This document shows positions 1 through 5,635 of a DNA stretch of 5,635 nucleotides, piece by piece. The number at the start of each line of letters is the position of its first letter. Within the stretch, counting starts at the first letter, position 1. The position numbers and the translations under genes were made by a program. The stretch is from positions 1 through 5,635 of the forward strand of contig NZ_DYZA01000253.1 of the NCBI RefSeq assembly GCF_020741395.1. The letters are read 5' to 3'. Under the pieces are notes generated by a model, which was not told where the DNA came from, did no database searches, and saw only the letters and a list, made by a program, of their open reading frames with translations. The DNA comes from Mailhella massiliensis. Its GTDB lineage: Bacteria > Desulfobacterota > Desulfovibrionia > Desulfovibrionales > Desulfovibrionaceae.

Positions 1-18
1 CATAAAATAATATTCTTT

Positions 19-31
19 TGTTTTATAAACA
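19..31. repeat. Short palindrome TGTTT-TAT-AAACA beside the leftward -10 box
   Basis: A perfect 5-bp inverted repeat, TGTTT and AAACA with a 3-nt centre, lies at the expected transcription start of the leftward promoter and shares one base with its -10 box. The position suits a repressor operator, but the arms are short and AT-rich, so chance is a real alternative. Confidence 0.3.
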
Positions 32-59
32 TAGTGTCCGTTCTGCTTTCTCTTGTCAA
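31..59 (-). promoter_or_regulatory. Sigma70-like promoter reading leftward out of the window
   Basis: On the minus strand a perfect TTGACA -35 hexamer (59-54) is followed after exactly 17 nt by CACTAT (36-31), which matches 3 of 6 consensus -10 bases, including the conserved A at position 2 and T at position 6. The DNA changes here from GC-rich to very AT-rich, as expected of a promoter. It lies about 120 bp beyond the last gene of the run and points away from it, so it probably starts a separate transcript for a gene left of the window. The -10 box is weak, which suggests activation or repression by a regulator. Confidence 0.5.
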
Positions 60-177
60 GGCCCCCGCCGGATTTTTCTTCCGCGCAATGAAAAGGCACG
101 TGACGCCCGGCCGAAAAAAACATAATTTACGGAAACAACAGCATATTTTTACAAAATACACTCTTGTCCCACGCTTC
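60..177. other. Spacer downstream of the operon, without a clear terminator
   Basis: This is non-coding DNA after the TAG of the MmgE/PrpD gene. On the leftward transcript a T-run (120-114) appears, but no strong hairpin precedes it. A short GC stem (about 108-95, GGGCG with TGCCT, including G-U pairs) is followed by TTTT (94-91) and could be a weak terminator. GCCGG (112-108) and CCGGC (71-67) could also pair across a long loop. None of these is a convincing intrinsic terminator. No small gene with a ribosome binding site is visible on either strand. Confidence 0.4.
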
Positions 178-1557
178 CTACCCTGCCTGCAACATATCCG
201 TCAGCTCGAAAATGCTGGACAGCTCCTCAAGGTGCATGATTTTCTCCACAGCCTCCTCGGTCCTTGCGGCGTCCAGGCCTCCCATGCCGAAAAGCCAGCG
301 GCACTTGGACACAAGCCTTTCCCACACCACCTCGTCGGGGCAGGGGCAGTCGAATTCCCCCGGAAGCTGATGGATGGTGCGCGTGAACGACCTGCCGTCC
401 TTCAGATTCAGCGTCAGGCGGGTATAGCGTTCCACAGGATCGAGCTTCGTGTATTCCGGGTCTTCAAACACGTCCACACGCTGTGCAAGAGCGCGGATTT
501 CCGGGTTCTGCACCGCTTCTTCCGAAAAAAGATCGTTCTCCGTCCGGCCCAGCACCAACAGCGCCGCCACTCCGTGGGGAATGGACCACTGGGCCGCCAT
601 GGCGTTCTGCGGATCCTTGCGCATGCAGCGCGCTCCCTTTTTATGGGTATGCACCTGGACGGAATCCACGGTATCTTTGTTGACCGCATCCCATCCCAGT
701 TCCTCGCGCAGGTCGTACACACATTCCATGGCGCCGTGCAGGTGCCTTTCGCAGCCGTACAGCTTGTAGTAGTTGCGCGACACCTCGAAACGGCTGCCCA
801 GGCCGTCGAGCAGGGCGTGCTCGTCCACCCCCTGCTCGGCGGAAGTCTCCGCAAAGCAGGTGCGTATGCCGTCCTCCACGCCGCATATCCCCGCTTCCAG
901 CATGTCTAGGGCAAGAATTCCGTGCCACGCCGCAATGCCGGGATAGGTGTTGCGTACGGTGCCGCCTTCCACCGTCGTGCGCCGATGTGCAAAAATGGGC
1001 AGCACGGAAACGAGGTTCAGAAGATGGTAGAAGCGTTCCGCATCCAGCCCCATCATGGATGCTGCCGCGCCGGCGGCTCCGTATACCCCGAGCGTTCCAT
1101 GAGGATGAAAGCGGAAATACATGGGATAGGTGGCCACACCCGTGCGCGCGTGAGCCTCATACCCTTTCAGCGCCGCAAGCAGGACCTCCTTGCCCGACGC
1201 GCCCCGGCTCTCGCCCAGGGCAAAGGCCACGGGCACGGCCGCGATGCTGGGCATGCCGTAGGAAAAGCGGTGCCCGCCGATAAATTCCTTGGCCACGGCG
1301 CAGGAAGCGTTGATGAAGGCCGCGCGGGCCGGGTCACAGTCCCTTTTTCCGCCGAATACGGTGCACTCCCCGCGGGAAGGGCGCCGCATCGAGGCGTCGA
1401 GCTTTGCCAGATACGGCACCCCGGCATGGGAGGCCACCGCAGCGGAGAGATTTTCCAGGATGCTGCGCTTCATGTTCCTCAGAACATCTCCGGGAATATC
1501 CTCAAAACGTATCGCGCTCAGCCCTTCCGCCAGCTTTTTCGTGATGTTGTTTTCCAT
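178..1557 (-). CDS. MmgE/PrpD family protein (2-methylcitrate dehydratase / cis-aconitate decarboxylase / epimerase fold)
   Basis: Cytoplasmic protein of 459 aa, the usual length for the MmgE/PrpD fold, whose members dehydrate methylcitrate, decarboxylate cis-aconitate or epimerise iminodisuccinate. Seen: family-typical AAFINAS near 79-85, a His-rich FRFHPHGTLGVYGAAGAAAS stretch (148-167) with MMGLD after it, VRNTYPGIAAWHG (201-213), KLYGCERHLH (265-274) and SIPHGVAALLVLG (325-337). The N-terminal active-site stretch is unusual: where relatives carry His and paired Asp and then His-Pro, this protein has AKEFIGGHRFSYGMPS (89-104). ATG 1557 is chosen because TACGGAGGAAAGC precedes it, a near-perfect ribosome binding site. 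The open frame continues upstream to 1926, but that part only shadows the transporter gene. It is the last gene of the run, 94-97 nt after the transporter and behind an inverted repeat. It probably performs an early dehydration, isomerisation or epimerisation before the hydratase and lyase. Family sure; reaction not. Confidence 0.9.
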   Translation of the reverse strand: MENNITKKLAEGLSAIRFEDIPGDVLRNMKRSILENLSAAVASHAGVPYLAKLDASMRRPSRGECTVFGGKRDCDPARAAFINASCAVAKEFIGGHRFSYGMPSIAAVPVAFALGESRGASGKEVLLAALKGYEAHARTGVATYPMYFRFHPHGTLGVYGAAGAAASMMGLDAERFYHLLNLVSVLPIFAHRRTTVEGGTVRNTYPGIAAWHGILALDMLEAGICGVEDGIRTCFAETSAEQGVDEHALLDGLGSRFEVSRNYYKLYGCERHLHGAMECVYDLREELGWDAVNKDTVDSVQVHTHKKGARCMRKDPQNAMAAQWSIPHGVAALLVLGRTENDLFSEEAVQNPEIRALAQRVDVFEDPEYTKLDPVERYTRLTLNLKDGRSFTRTIHQLPGEFDCPCPDEVVWERLVSKCRWLFGMGGLDAARTEEAVEKIMHLEELSSIFELTDMLQAG

Positions 1558-1572
1558 GCTTTCCTCCGTATC

Positions 1573-1628
1573 GCGGCTGTCGGTGCCGGTTTTCCTTCCG
1601 AAAAGGCGGGCACCCGGAAAACAGCCGC
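1573..1628 (-). promoter_or_regulatory. Extended hairpin in the transporter-to-MmgE/PrpD gap, next to the ribosome binding site
   Basis: The gap between the fourth and fifth genes contains nested inverted repeats. GCGGCTGT (1573-1580) matches ACAGCCGC (1621-1628), GGTGCC (1582-1587) matches GGCACC (1609-1614), and CCTT/AAGG (1594-1597 and 1603-1606) closes a 5-nt loop. This gives 18 base pairs in one arm-like structure, with an unequal internal loop (1 nt against 6 nt). On the leftward transcript its foot is 5 nt before the GGAGGAA ribosome binding site of the MmgE/PrpD gene (1567-1561). No T-run follows it, so it is not an intrinsic terminator. It may block 3' decay of the upstream message, mark a processing site or modulate translation of the last gene. 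A second pairing in the same gap competes with it (see findings). Confidence 0.6.
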
Positions 1629-1652
1629 CTTGCGCCTTTCGGAAAACTGAGC

Positions 1653-2891
1653 CTAACGCCCGGACGGTTCTCCCGCCTGCGCCGCATCCCGCGCCGGATC
1701 GTGCACGAAAAGAAGCAGGATGAAGGCCAGCACCATGGTACCGATGAAGAAGGCGTAGGCCCCGTCGTAGGAATGGGTGTGCTCGTAGATCATGCCCATG
1801 ACATAGTAGCCCAGGGCCTTGATGGACACGAAGGCGGAGGCGAAGCGGTAGACGGAAACGAACCTGTCCCGCCCGAACACATAGGCCACCGCGTTGGGAA
1901 AGACTGCCCAGAAGCCGCCCACGCACCCGCCGCTATACACGGCAAAAAGCAGCGCGGTGAAAAGGTTTGCGGGCAGGAAAGCCACGGACAGGCCGAGAAT
2001 GTTGCAGAAAATGATCAGTTTCGTAGTTTTCAGGGGCGTGAGTATGTCGCTTACCCAGCCCCACAGGAACTTGCCCATGGCCCCGCAGAAGGCGGCAAGG
2101 CACATGAAGGCCATGGCCGTGTAGTCGTTGAACCCGAGGTCGGAAAAGCGCGGCTTGAGCTGCCCTACCACGCCCGCGGCCATCATGATGCCCAGGCCGA
2201 AGATAAGGCCCACGCGGTAACATTCCGGGTTGCGCAGAAGGTCCTTCCAGGGAATGAACACCGTGTGCGCGGCCGGCGCGCCGGCCTTTTCCGGGGCGGG
2301 CAGCCCGTCCGGCGCAAGGCCCATGTCCTCGGGCCTGTCGCGCACGAAAAACAGGCAGAGCGGCACCAGAAGCATGAGCACGCCGCAGCCGATGAAGGCC
2401 GTGGCCACGGGCACGCTGAAGGAACGCACCAGGATGAGCGCCGTGAGGGGAAGGACGACGCCCGACATGGACGTGCCCATGTTGACCACGCCGAAGGCCC
2501 TGCCCCGGAAGCGTATGAACCAGTTGCACACGAGCGCGTTGGCTATGACGCCCCCGCAGGCCTGCCCGCCTATCCATACCGCGGCGAAGCTGAGCGTGAA
2601 CAGGAAGGGGCTTGAGGTCTGCCCCATCATGATGTACCCGCCCCCGCCCATGAGGGCGCCGACCAGCATGAGCCTCCGCAGGGACCAGCGCAGGGCAAGC
2701 GAGCCCAGAAGCGGCATGCTGAGCGTGCCCGCCAGAGAGGAAAAGGCCATGATGGTGCCTATGGTGCCGCGCGACCAGCCGTGAAGCAGGGAAAGCGGCT
2801 CCATAAGAGCGTTCATGATGAAGATGCCTCCGCCCTGGAGAAGAAGGTTGCCGAAAAAACCGGTCCAGGTCGGTTTCCAGCCGTAGAACAT
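1653..2891 (-). CDS. MFS transporter, monocarboxylate/oxalate-formate (MCT/OFA-like) type
   Basis: Inner-membrane secondary transporter of 412 aa with about 12 hydrophobic segments and a cytoplasmic middle loop near residues 184-218. Family signs: the N-terminal FYGW (2-5) that opens many bacterial MCT/OFA-like carriers, the WFIRFRGRAFG stretch (124-134) in the TM4-5 region, the RDRPEDMGLAPDG signature (184-196) after TM6, and a loop 8-9 motif GKFLWGWVSD (273-282). The loop 2-3 version (GSLALRWSLRR, 63-73) lacks the usual acidic residue. The start is ATG 2891: AGGGGG lies about 7-8 nt upstream and forms part of the lyase Arg-Gly-stop codons, and only 4 nt separate the two genes. An in-frame ATG at 2963 would bury 24 extra hydrophilic residues in the lyase gene and is unlikely. 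Known relatives move small carboxylates, so its place between two carboxylate enzymes suggests it imports the pathway substrate or exports a product. The cargo cannot be read from the sequence. Confidence 0.9.
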   Translation of the reverse strand: MFYGWKPTWTGFFGNLLLQGGGIFIMNALMEPLSLLHGWSRGTIGTIMAFSSLAGTLSMPLLGSLALRWSLRRLMLVGALMGGGGYIMMGQTSSPFLFTLSFAAVWIGGQACGGVIANALVCNWFIRFRGRAFGVVNMGTSMSGVVLPLTALILVRSFSVPVATAFIGCGVLMLLVPLCLFFVRDRPEDMGLAPDGLPAPEKAGAPAAHTVFIPWKDLLRNPECYRVGLIFGLGIMMAAGVVGQLKPRFSDLGFNDYTAMAFMCLAAFCGAMGKFLWGWVSDILTPLKTTKLIIFCNILGLSVAFLPANLFTALLFAVYSGGCVGGFWAVFPNAVAYVFGRDRFVSVYRFASAFVSIKALGYYVMGMIYEHTHSYDGAYAFFIGTMVLAFILLLFVHDPARDAAQAGEPSGR

Positions 2892-2895
2892 GGCT

Positions 2896-3792
2896 CTACC
2901 CCCTGTGGGCCAGGGTGTTTTCTCCCTCCGCATGGGCCTGTTCCCAGCGGCGGATGGCTTCAAGCTCCAGAATTTCGTTCAGGCGTCCGAAGTCGTACAT
3001 TCTGTCCAGATAATCGGCGGTGCCGCCCTTTTCACGGAGATGCTCCATGAGGGCGTTCACGGCAAAGGCGATGACGCGGCTTGCCGCGCCGGGGAATATG
3101 ACTACCCGGAACCCCATGTCTTCCAGTTCTGAGGCGGAAAAAAGCGGGGTGCGCCCGCCCTCCACCATATTGGCCAGCATGGGGCAGTCCGGCAGGGCGG
3201 CACAGAGAGAGCGCATCATCTCCTCCGTGCGCGGAGCCTCCACAAAAAGCAGGTCAGCCCCGGCTTCCCGGTAGGCGAAGGCCCGCTCCAGAGCCCTGTC
3301 GTACCCTTCCACGGCAATGGCGTCCGTGCGCGCCATGATGCAGAAATCCTCGTCCTGCCTCGCATCGCATGCGGCGCGTATCTTGGCGCACATTTCCGCC
3401 GCGGATATCAGGGCCTTGCCCGACATGTGCCCGCAGCGCTTGGGCATGACCTGATCTTCCAGCTGTATGCAGGAAACCCCGGCCCTCTCGTATTCCTTCA
3501 CCGTGCGCGCCACGTTGAGCGCGTTGCCGAAGCCCGTGTCGGCATCGGCGATGATGGGCAGCTCCACGGCCTCGCTCAGGTATGCGGCCCGGGCAGCCAT
3601 TTCCGTCTGCGTCAGAAGGCCTATGTCCGGCTTTCCCAGCAGGCTGTAGGAAAGCCCCGCCCCGCTCATGTACAAGGCCTCGAAGCCCTGCTTCTCTATG
3701 ATTTTCGCGCACATGGCGTCATAGGCGCCGGGTGCGACGATGATTCTTTTTTCCGCAAGCCTTTTGCGGAACTGCGCATTTCTCGTCATCAT
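2896..3792 (-). CDS. Isocitrate lyase/PEP mutase superfamily C-C lyase (methylisocitrate- or dimethylmalate-lyase-like)
   Basis: TIM-barrel, Mg-dependent lyase that would cleave a 2-hydroxy-3-substituted acid to a 2-oxo acid (pyruvate or glyoxylate) plus a carboxylate. It is 298 aa, the usual size for PrpB and dimethylmalate lyase. Seen: YMSGAG at 41-46, DADTGFGN at 83-90 (metal and substrate binding), LEDQ at 111-114, the catalytic loop KRCGH at 118-122 with Cys120, ARTDA at 154-158, FVEAP at 183-187 and NMVEGG at 208-213. The catalytic cysteine favours a true lyase over a PEP mutase or oxaloacetate decarboxylase, which lack it. The residue after CGH is Met, as in KKCGHMGGK of E. coli isocitrate lyase, whereas E. 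coli PrpB has Arg there. ATG 3792 overlaps the preceding TGA (ATGA) and follows a GGGAAGG site; the next codon is also ATG (3789). Direct pairing with a LeuC/LeuD-type hydratase recalls dmdA-dmdB-dml of nicotinate fermenters. Exact substrate unresolved. Confidence 0.92.
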   Translation of the reverse strand: MMTRNAQFRKRLAEKRIIVAPGAYDAMCAKIIEKQGFEALYMSGAGLSYSLLGKPDIGLLTQTEMAARAAYLSEAVELPIIADADTGFGNALNVARTVKEYERAGVSCIQLEDQVMPKRCGHMSGKALISAAEMCAKIRAACDARQDEDFCIMARTDAIAVEGYDRALERAFAYREAGADLLFVEAPRTEEMMRSLCAALPDCPMLANMVEGGRTPLFSASELEDMGFRVVIFPGAASRVIAFAVNALMEHLREKGGTADYLDRMYDFGRLNEILELEAIRRWEQAHAEGENTLAHRG

Positions 3793-4322
3793 GCCTTCCC
3801 TGCCTTTTCCCCTTCGCTTTGTTCCTCAAGCCCCAGCCTGCTCCGCACATAAGGGCCGAGCCCGCCGAGTTCCACCAGTTTCCCGATGAAGGAAGGGAAC
3901 GGCGTGAAGCCGTATTCCTCATCCCTCGTGCAGTTGCGGATCACGCCCCGGCCGAGATCCACCGCGATGCAATCCCCGTCCCGTATGCCCGCGACCGCAT
4001 CCGGCGAGACAATGGCCAGCAGGCCTATGTTGATGCTGTTGCGGTAGAAGATGCGGCCGAAACTTTCCGCAATGACCATGGAAACGCCGCTCATCCTGAT
4101 GCTGACCGGCGCGGATTCTCGGGAGGAGCCGCAGCCGAAATTGCGCCCCCCCACAATGACGTCGCCCGGGGACACCTGCGCCGAAAACTCGGGCCGGACG
4201 TCCACGAAACAGCATTTTCTGAGGTTCTCGGGATGGCTGTTCCAGTTGGCCAGAAAACGCCCCGGGATAATGGCGTCGGTATCGACGTTGTCCCCGAATT
4301 TCCATACCCTGTGCTGTGTCAT
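3789..4322 (-). CDS. Aconitase-family hydro-lyase, small (swivel) subunit (LeuD-type)
   Basis: Small subunit that supplies the swivelling domain and substrate-recognition residues to the LeuC-type partner encoded just upstream. At 177 aa it is close to the short archaeal-type LeuD length. Motifs seen: the N-terminal DNVDTDAIIPGRFL (11-24), PGDVIVGGRNFGCGSSRE (52-69) with the conserved GCGSSRE, and the later FGRIFYRNSINIGL (88-101). The start is ATG 4322, which overlaps the upstream TGA as ATGA and has GAGG about 5 nt before it. A GTG at 4328 would give 2 more residues but sits on the ribosome binding site. The stop (TGA, 3789-3791) overlaps the lyase start, so translation of three genes is coupled. 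The loop after the GRFL motif, which in this family separates isopropylmalate from homoaconitate enzymes, reads LANWNSH and does not match the GRYL-NTT or YLRT forms I know, so the substrate may be unusual. The 15-residue charged C-terminal tail looks non-essential. Confidence 0.93.
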   Translation of the reverse strand: MTQHRVWKFGDNVDTDAIIPGRFLANWNSHPENLRKCCFVDVRPEFSAQVSPGDVIVGGRNFGCGSSRESAPVSIRMSGVSMVIAESFGRIFYRNSINIGLLAIVSPDAVAGIRDGDCIAVDLGRGVIRNCTRDEEYGFTPFPSFIGKLVELGGLGPYVRSRLGLEEQSEGEKAGKA

Positions 4323-5575
4323 AAACACCTCGGATCAGTCAGTTCCCCGCGAAGCGCGGAGGCTGCGGCCGTCATGGGGGAAGCGAGATACACAGAGCTT
4401 CTCTTGTGCCCCATGCGGCTGACAAAGTTCCTGTTGGTGGTGGAAACTGCCACCTCGCCGTCGGCAAGCAGCCCCAGATGGGCGCCGAAGCAGGGTCCGC
4501 AGCCGGGAGGCGTAATGAGCGCCCCCGCCTCGATGAACGCGGCAAGCAACCCTTCCTTCATGGCCTGGGCATAGATATTCCGGGTGGCGGGTATGACGAT
4601 GAGGCGAACCTGTTCGGGAACCCTGCCGCCGCGCAGCACAGAAGCCGCATCGCGCAGATCCTGTATTCTGCCGTTGGTGCAGGAACCTATCACCACCTGA
4701 TTGACGCGGACGCGCCCCGCCTCCTCCACCGGCATGACATGATCCGGGGAATGGGGACATGCCACCATGGGCGGAAGGCCGGAAACGTCGAACTCCAGGA
4801 CACGCGCATACTGCGCGTCCGCATCGCTGGAGAACACGCGATACTCCCCTCCCCCGTGTTCGCGCACATAGGCTTCCGTCACCGCATCGGGTGCGATGAT
4901 GCCGCTTTTGGCCCCGGCTTCCACCGCCATGTTGCAGATGGTGAAGCGGGCGTCCATGCCCAGATTTTCAATGGCGCTGCCTCCGAACTCCAGGGCCTTG
5001 TATATGGCCCCCGAAGCCCCCAGCCTGCCCAGGGCGTGAAGCACGATATCCTTCCCGCCCACCTTGTCCTGAAGCCGGCCCTCATAGCGCAGGGCAATGC
5101 TTTCCGGCACGCGTATCCACGTTTCCCCGAGCGCCATGGCCGCAGCCGTATCCGTCGCTCCCATGCCGCAGGAAAACGCGCCCAGAGCCCCATAAGTGCA
5201 GGTATGGGAGTCGCTTCCCGCAACAGTCATGCCCGGACGGATCAGCCCCTGTTCGGGGAAGAGCGCGTGGCATATCCCTCCCCTGCCCGCCGGGAACCAG
5301 TGGGAAATCCGATAGCGGCGGACATATTCTTCCAGCGCCTTGTACTGGTCGGCCGCATCCGTCGTGGGGCTGGGAACGAAATGGTCCACGGTAATGTATA
5401 CCTGATCGGGATTTTTCACCTGCCGCACTCCCCATCCTTCCAGGATGCGGAATACCGCCGTGGAGGTATCGTGCCCGATGACGGCATCGAGTCTTATGGT
5501 CACAAGGTCTCCGGGGCGGACCTGTTCCCTGCCCGCCGCAGCGGCCAGAATCTTTTCCGTAATTGTCTGTGCCAT
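4319..5575 (-). CDS. Aconitase-family hydro-lyase, large subunit (LeuC/HacA-type; possibly dimethylmalate-hydratase-like)
   Basis: Large, iron-sulfur-carrying subunit of a two-subunit hydro-lyase that dehydrates and rehydrates a hydroxy di- or tricarboxylate in the cytoplasm. At 418 aa it matches the short archaeal-type LeuC/homoaconitase large subunits. Seen in the sequence: VDHFVPSP at residues 63-70, SDSHT at 121-125, and the three cluster cysteines, Cys299 in IGSCTNGR and Cys359/Cys362 in PPGCGPCFG; NRNFVSRMG follows at 381-389. ATG at 5575 is preferred because an AAGGTAGG ribosome binding site lies 9 nt upstream. A TTG at 5584 would extend it by 3 aa but touches that site. It is the first gene of the run, and its TGA overlaps the ATG of the small subunit. 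By family it could be isopropylmalate dehydratase, homoaconitase, methylaconitate hydratase or 2,3-dimethylmalate dehydratase. The absence of leuA/leuB and the adjacent lyase argue against leucine synthesis. The family is certain; the substrate is not. Confidence 0.93.
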   Translation of the reverse strand: MAQTITEKILAAAAGREQVRPGDLVTIRLDAVIGHDTSTAVFRILEGWGVRQVKNPDQVYITVDHFVPSPTTDAADQYKALEEYVRRYRISHWFPAGRGGICHALFPEQGLIRPGMTVAGSDSHTCTYGALGAFSCGMGATDTAAAMALGETWIRVPESIALRYEGRLQDKVGGKDIVLHALGRLGASGAIYKALEFGGSAIENLGMDARFTICNMAVEAGAKSGIIAPDAVTEAYVREHGGGEYRVFSSDADAQYARVLEFDVSGLPPMVACPHSPDHVMPVEEAGRVRVNQVVIGSCTNGRIQDLRDAASVLRGGRVPEQVRLIVIPATRNIYAQAMKEGLLAAFIEAGALITPPGCGPCFGAHLGLLADGEVAVSTTNRNFVSRMGHKRSSVYLASPMTAAASALRGELTDPRCL

Positions 5576-5584
5576 GCTGGACAA

Positions 5585-5635
5585 CCTACCTTGTTGAGAA
5601 AAAAAAGTAAAAAATATGAAAATAAAATTTCATTT
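5585..5635 (-). promoter_or_regulatory. AT-rich leader and probable promoter region of the operon
   Basis: The 51 bases before the first gene are strikingly AT-rich compared with the coding DNA, as expected for a promoter or leader. Reading leftward, CATATT (5618-5613) is a 4-of-6 match to a sigma70 -10 box. Its -35 box would fall outside the window, so the promoter cannot be confirmed. A small inverted repeat, ATGAAA (5616-5621) and TTTCAT (5628-5633) with a 6-nt spacer, overlaps this box and could be an operator, although such repeats arise easily by chance in AT-rich DNA. The ribosome binding site AAGGTAGG lies at 5592-5585. Confidence 0.35.

Noticed and set aside
1..3. Minus-strand ATG at the left edge as start of the next gene
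   Set aside because: No ribosome binding site precedes it in the AT-rich stretch, and no codons beyond it are visible.
34..909. 291-codon plus-strand open frame opposite the MmgE/PrpD gene
   Set aside because: It is antisense to a well-supported gene, shows no family motif and has no ribosome binding site. Long shadow frames are common in GC-rich DNA.
1573..1628. Inverted repeat read as an intrinsic terminator after the transporter
   Set aside because: No T-run follows on the transcribed strand; the sequence continues GC-rich into a ribosome binding site.
1558..1926. In-frame upstream extension of the MmgE/PrpD gene
   Set aside because: The extra 123 residues are Arg/Gly-rich shadow of the transporter gene, whereas ATG 1557 has a near-perfect ribosome binding site and gives the family's normal length.
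1701..2615. 304-codon plus-strand open frame opposite the transporter
   Set aside because: Its composition is His/Gly/Glu-rich and low in hydrophobic residues, as expected from reading a membrane-protein gene antisense; no recognisable domain.
2892..2963. Upstream ATG (2963) for the transporter
   Set aside because: It would add 24 hydrophilic residues inside the lyase coding region; ATG 2891 has its own ribosome binding site and starts with the family-typical FYGW.
3819..4574. 251-codon plus-strand open frame opposite the two hydratase subunit genes
   Set aside because: It is antisense to conserved LeuD/LeuC motifs, spans a gene junction and has no recognisable features.
3789..5575. Assigning the hydratase pair to leucine biosynthesis (leuC, leuD)
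   Set aside because: No leuA or leuB is present and the genes are translationally coupled to a lyase and followed by a carboxylate transporter; family membership alone does not fix the substrate.

Overview
The window carries one leftward (minus-strand) run of five genes. Read in transcription order, from the right edge to the left, they are: a LeuC-type aconitase-family large subunit, its LeuD-type small subunit, an isocitrate-lyase/PEP-mutase-superfamily C-C lyase, an MFS carboxylate-type transporter, and an MmgE/PrpD-family protein. All five are intact. I see no RNA gene, insertion sequence, CRISPR array or phage gene.

The first four genes are packed tightly. The large-subunit stop overlaps the small-subunit ATG (ATGA), the small-subunit stop overlaps the lyase ATG (ATGA again), and the transporter ATG lies 4 nt after the lyase stop with its ribosome binding site inside the lyase stop region. 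The MmgE/PrpD gene is set apart by a 94-nt gap that holds a strong extended inverted repeat just upstream of its ribosome binding site, plus a competing alternative pairing. It is therefore probably co-transcribed but may be controlled separately.

The enzymes form a plausible catabolic module for an imported di- or tricarboxylate. The transporter would bring the acid in, MmgE/PrpD would dehydrate, isomerise or epimerise it, the two-subunit [4Fe-4S] hydro-lyase would shift a hydroxyl group, and the lyase would split a 2-hydroxy- or methyl-branched acid to pyruvate (or glyoxylate) plus a second acid. Two known pathways resemble it. One is the lower half of the methylcitrate cycle (PrpD, a hydratase, PrpB). 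The other is the end of nicotinate fermentation in Eubacterium barkeri (dimethylmalate hydratase DmdAB plus dimethylmalate lyase Dml). Neither contains exactly this set, and the window has no citrate/methylcitrate synthase, no CoA enzyme and no other leucine gene. The real substrate is unknown.

The coding DNA is GC-rich with mostly G/C third positions, while both flanks (about 1-60 and 5600-5635) are very AT-rich. This fits a GC-rich anaerobic proteobacterium, for example a Desulfovibrionaceae-like organism, but that is a weak inference. The left flank (1-177) has no convincing terminator. It contains a leftward sigma70-like promoter with a perfect TTGACA box and a small palindrome next to its -10 box, probably serving the next gene beyond the window.
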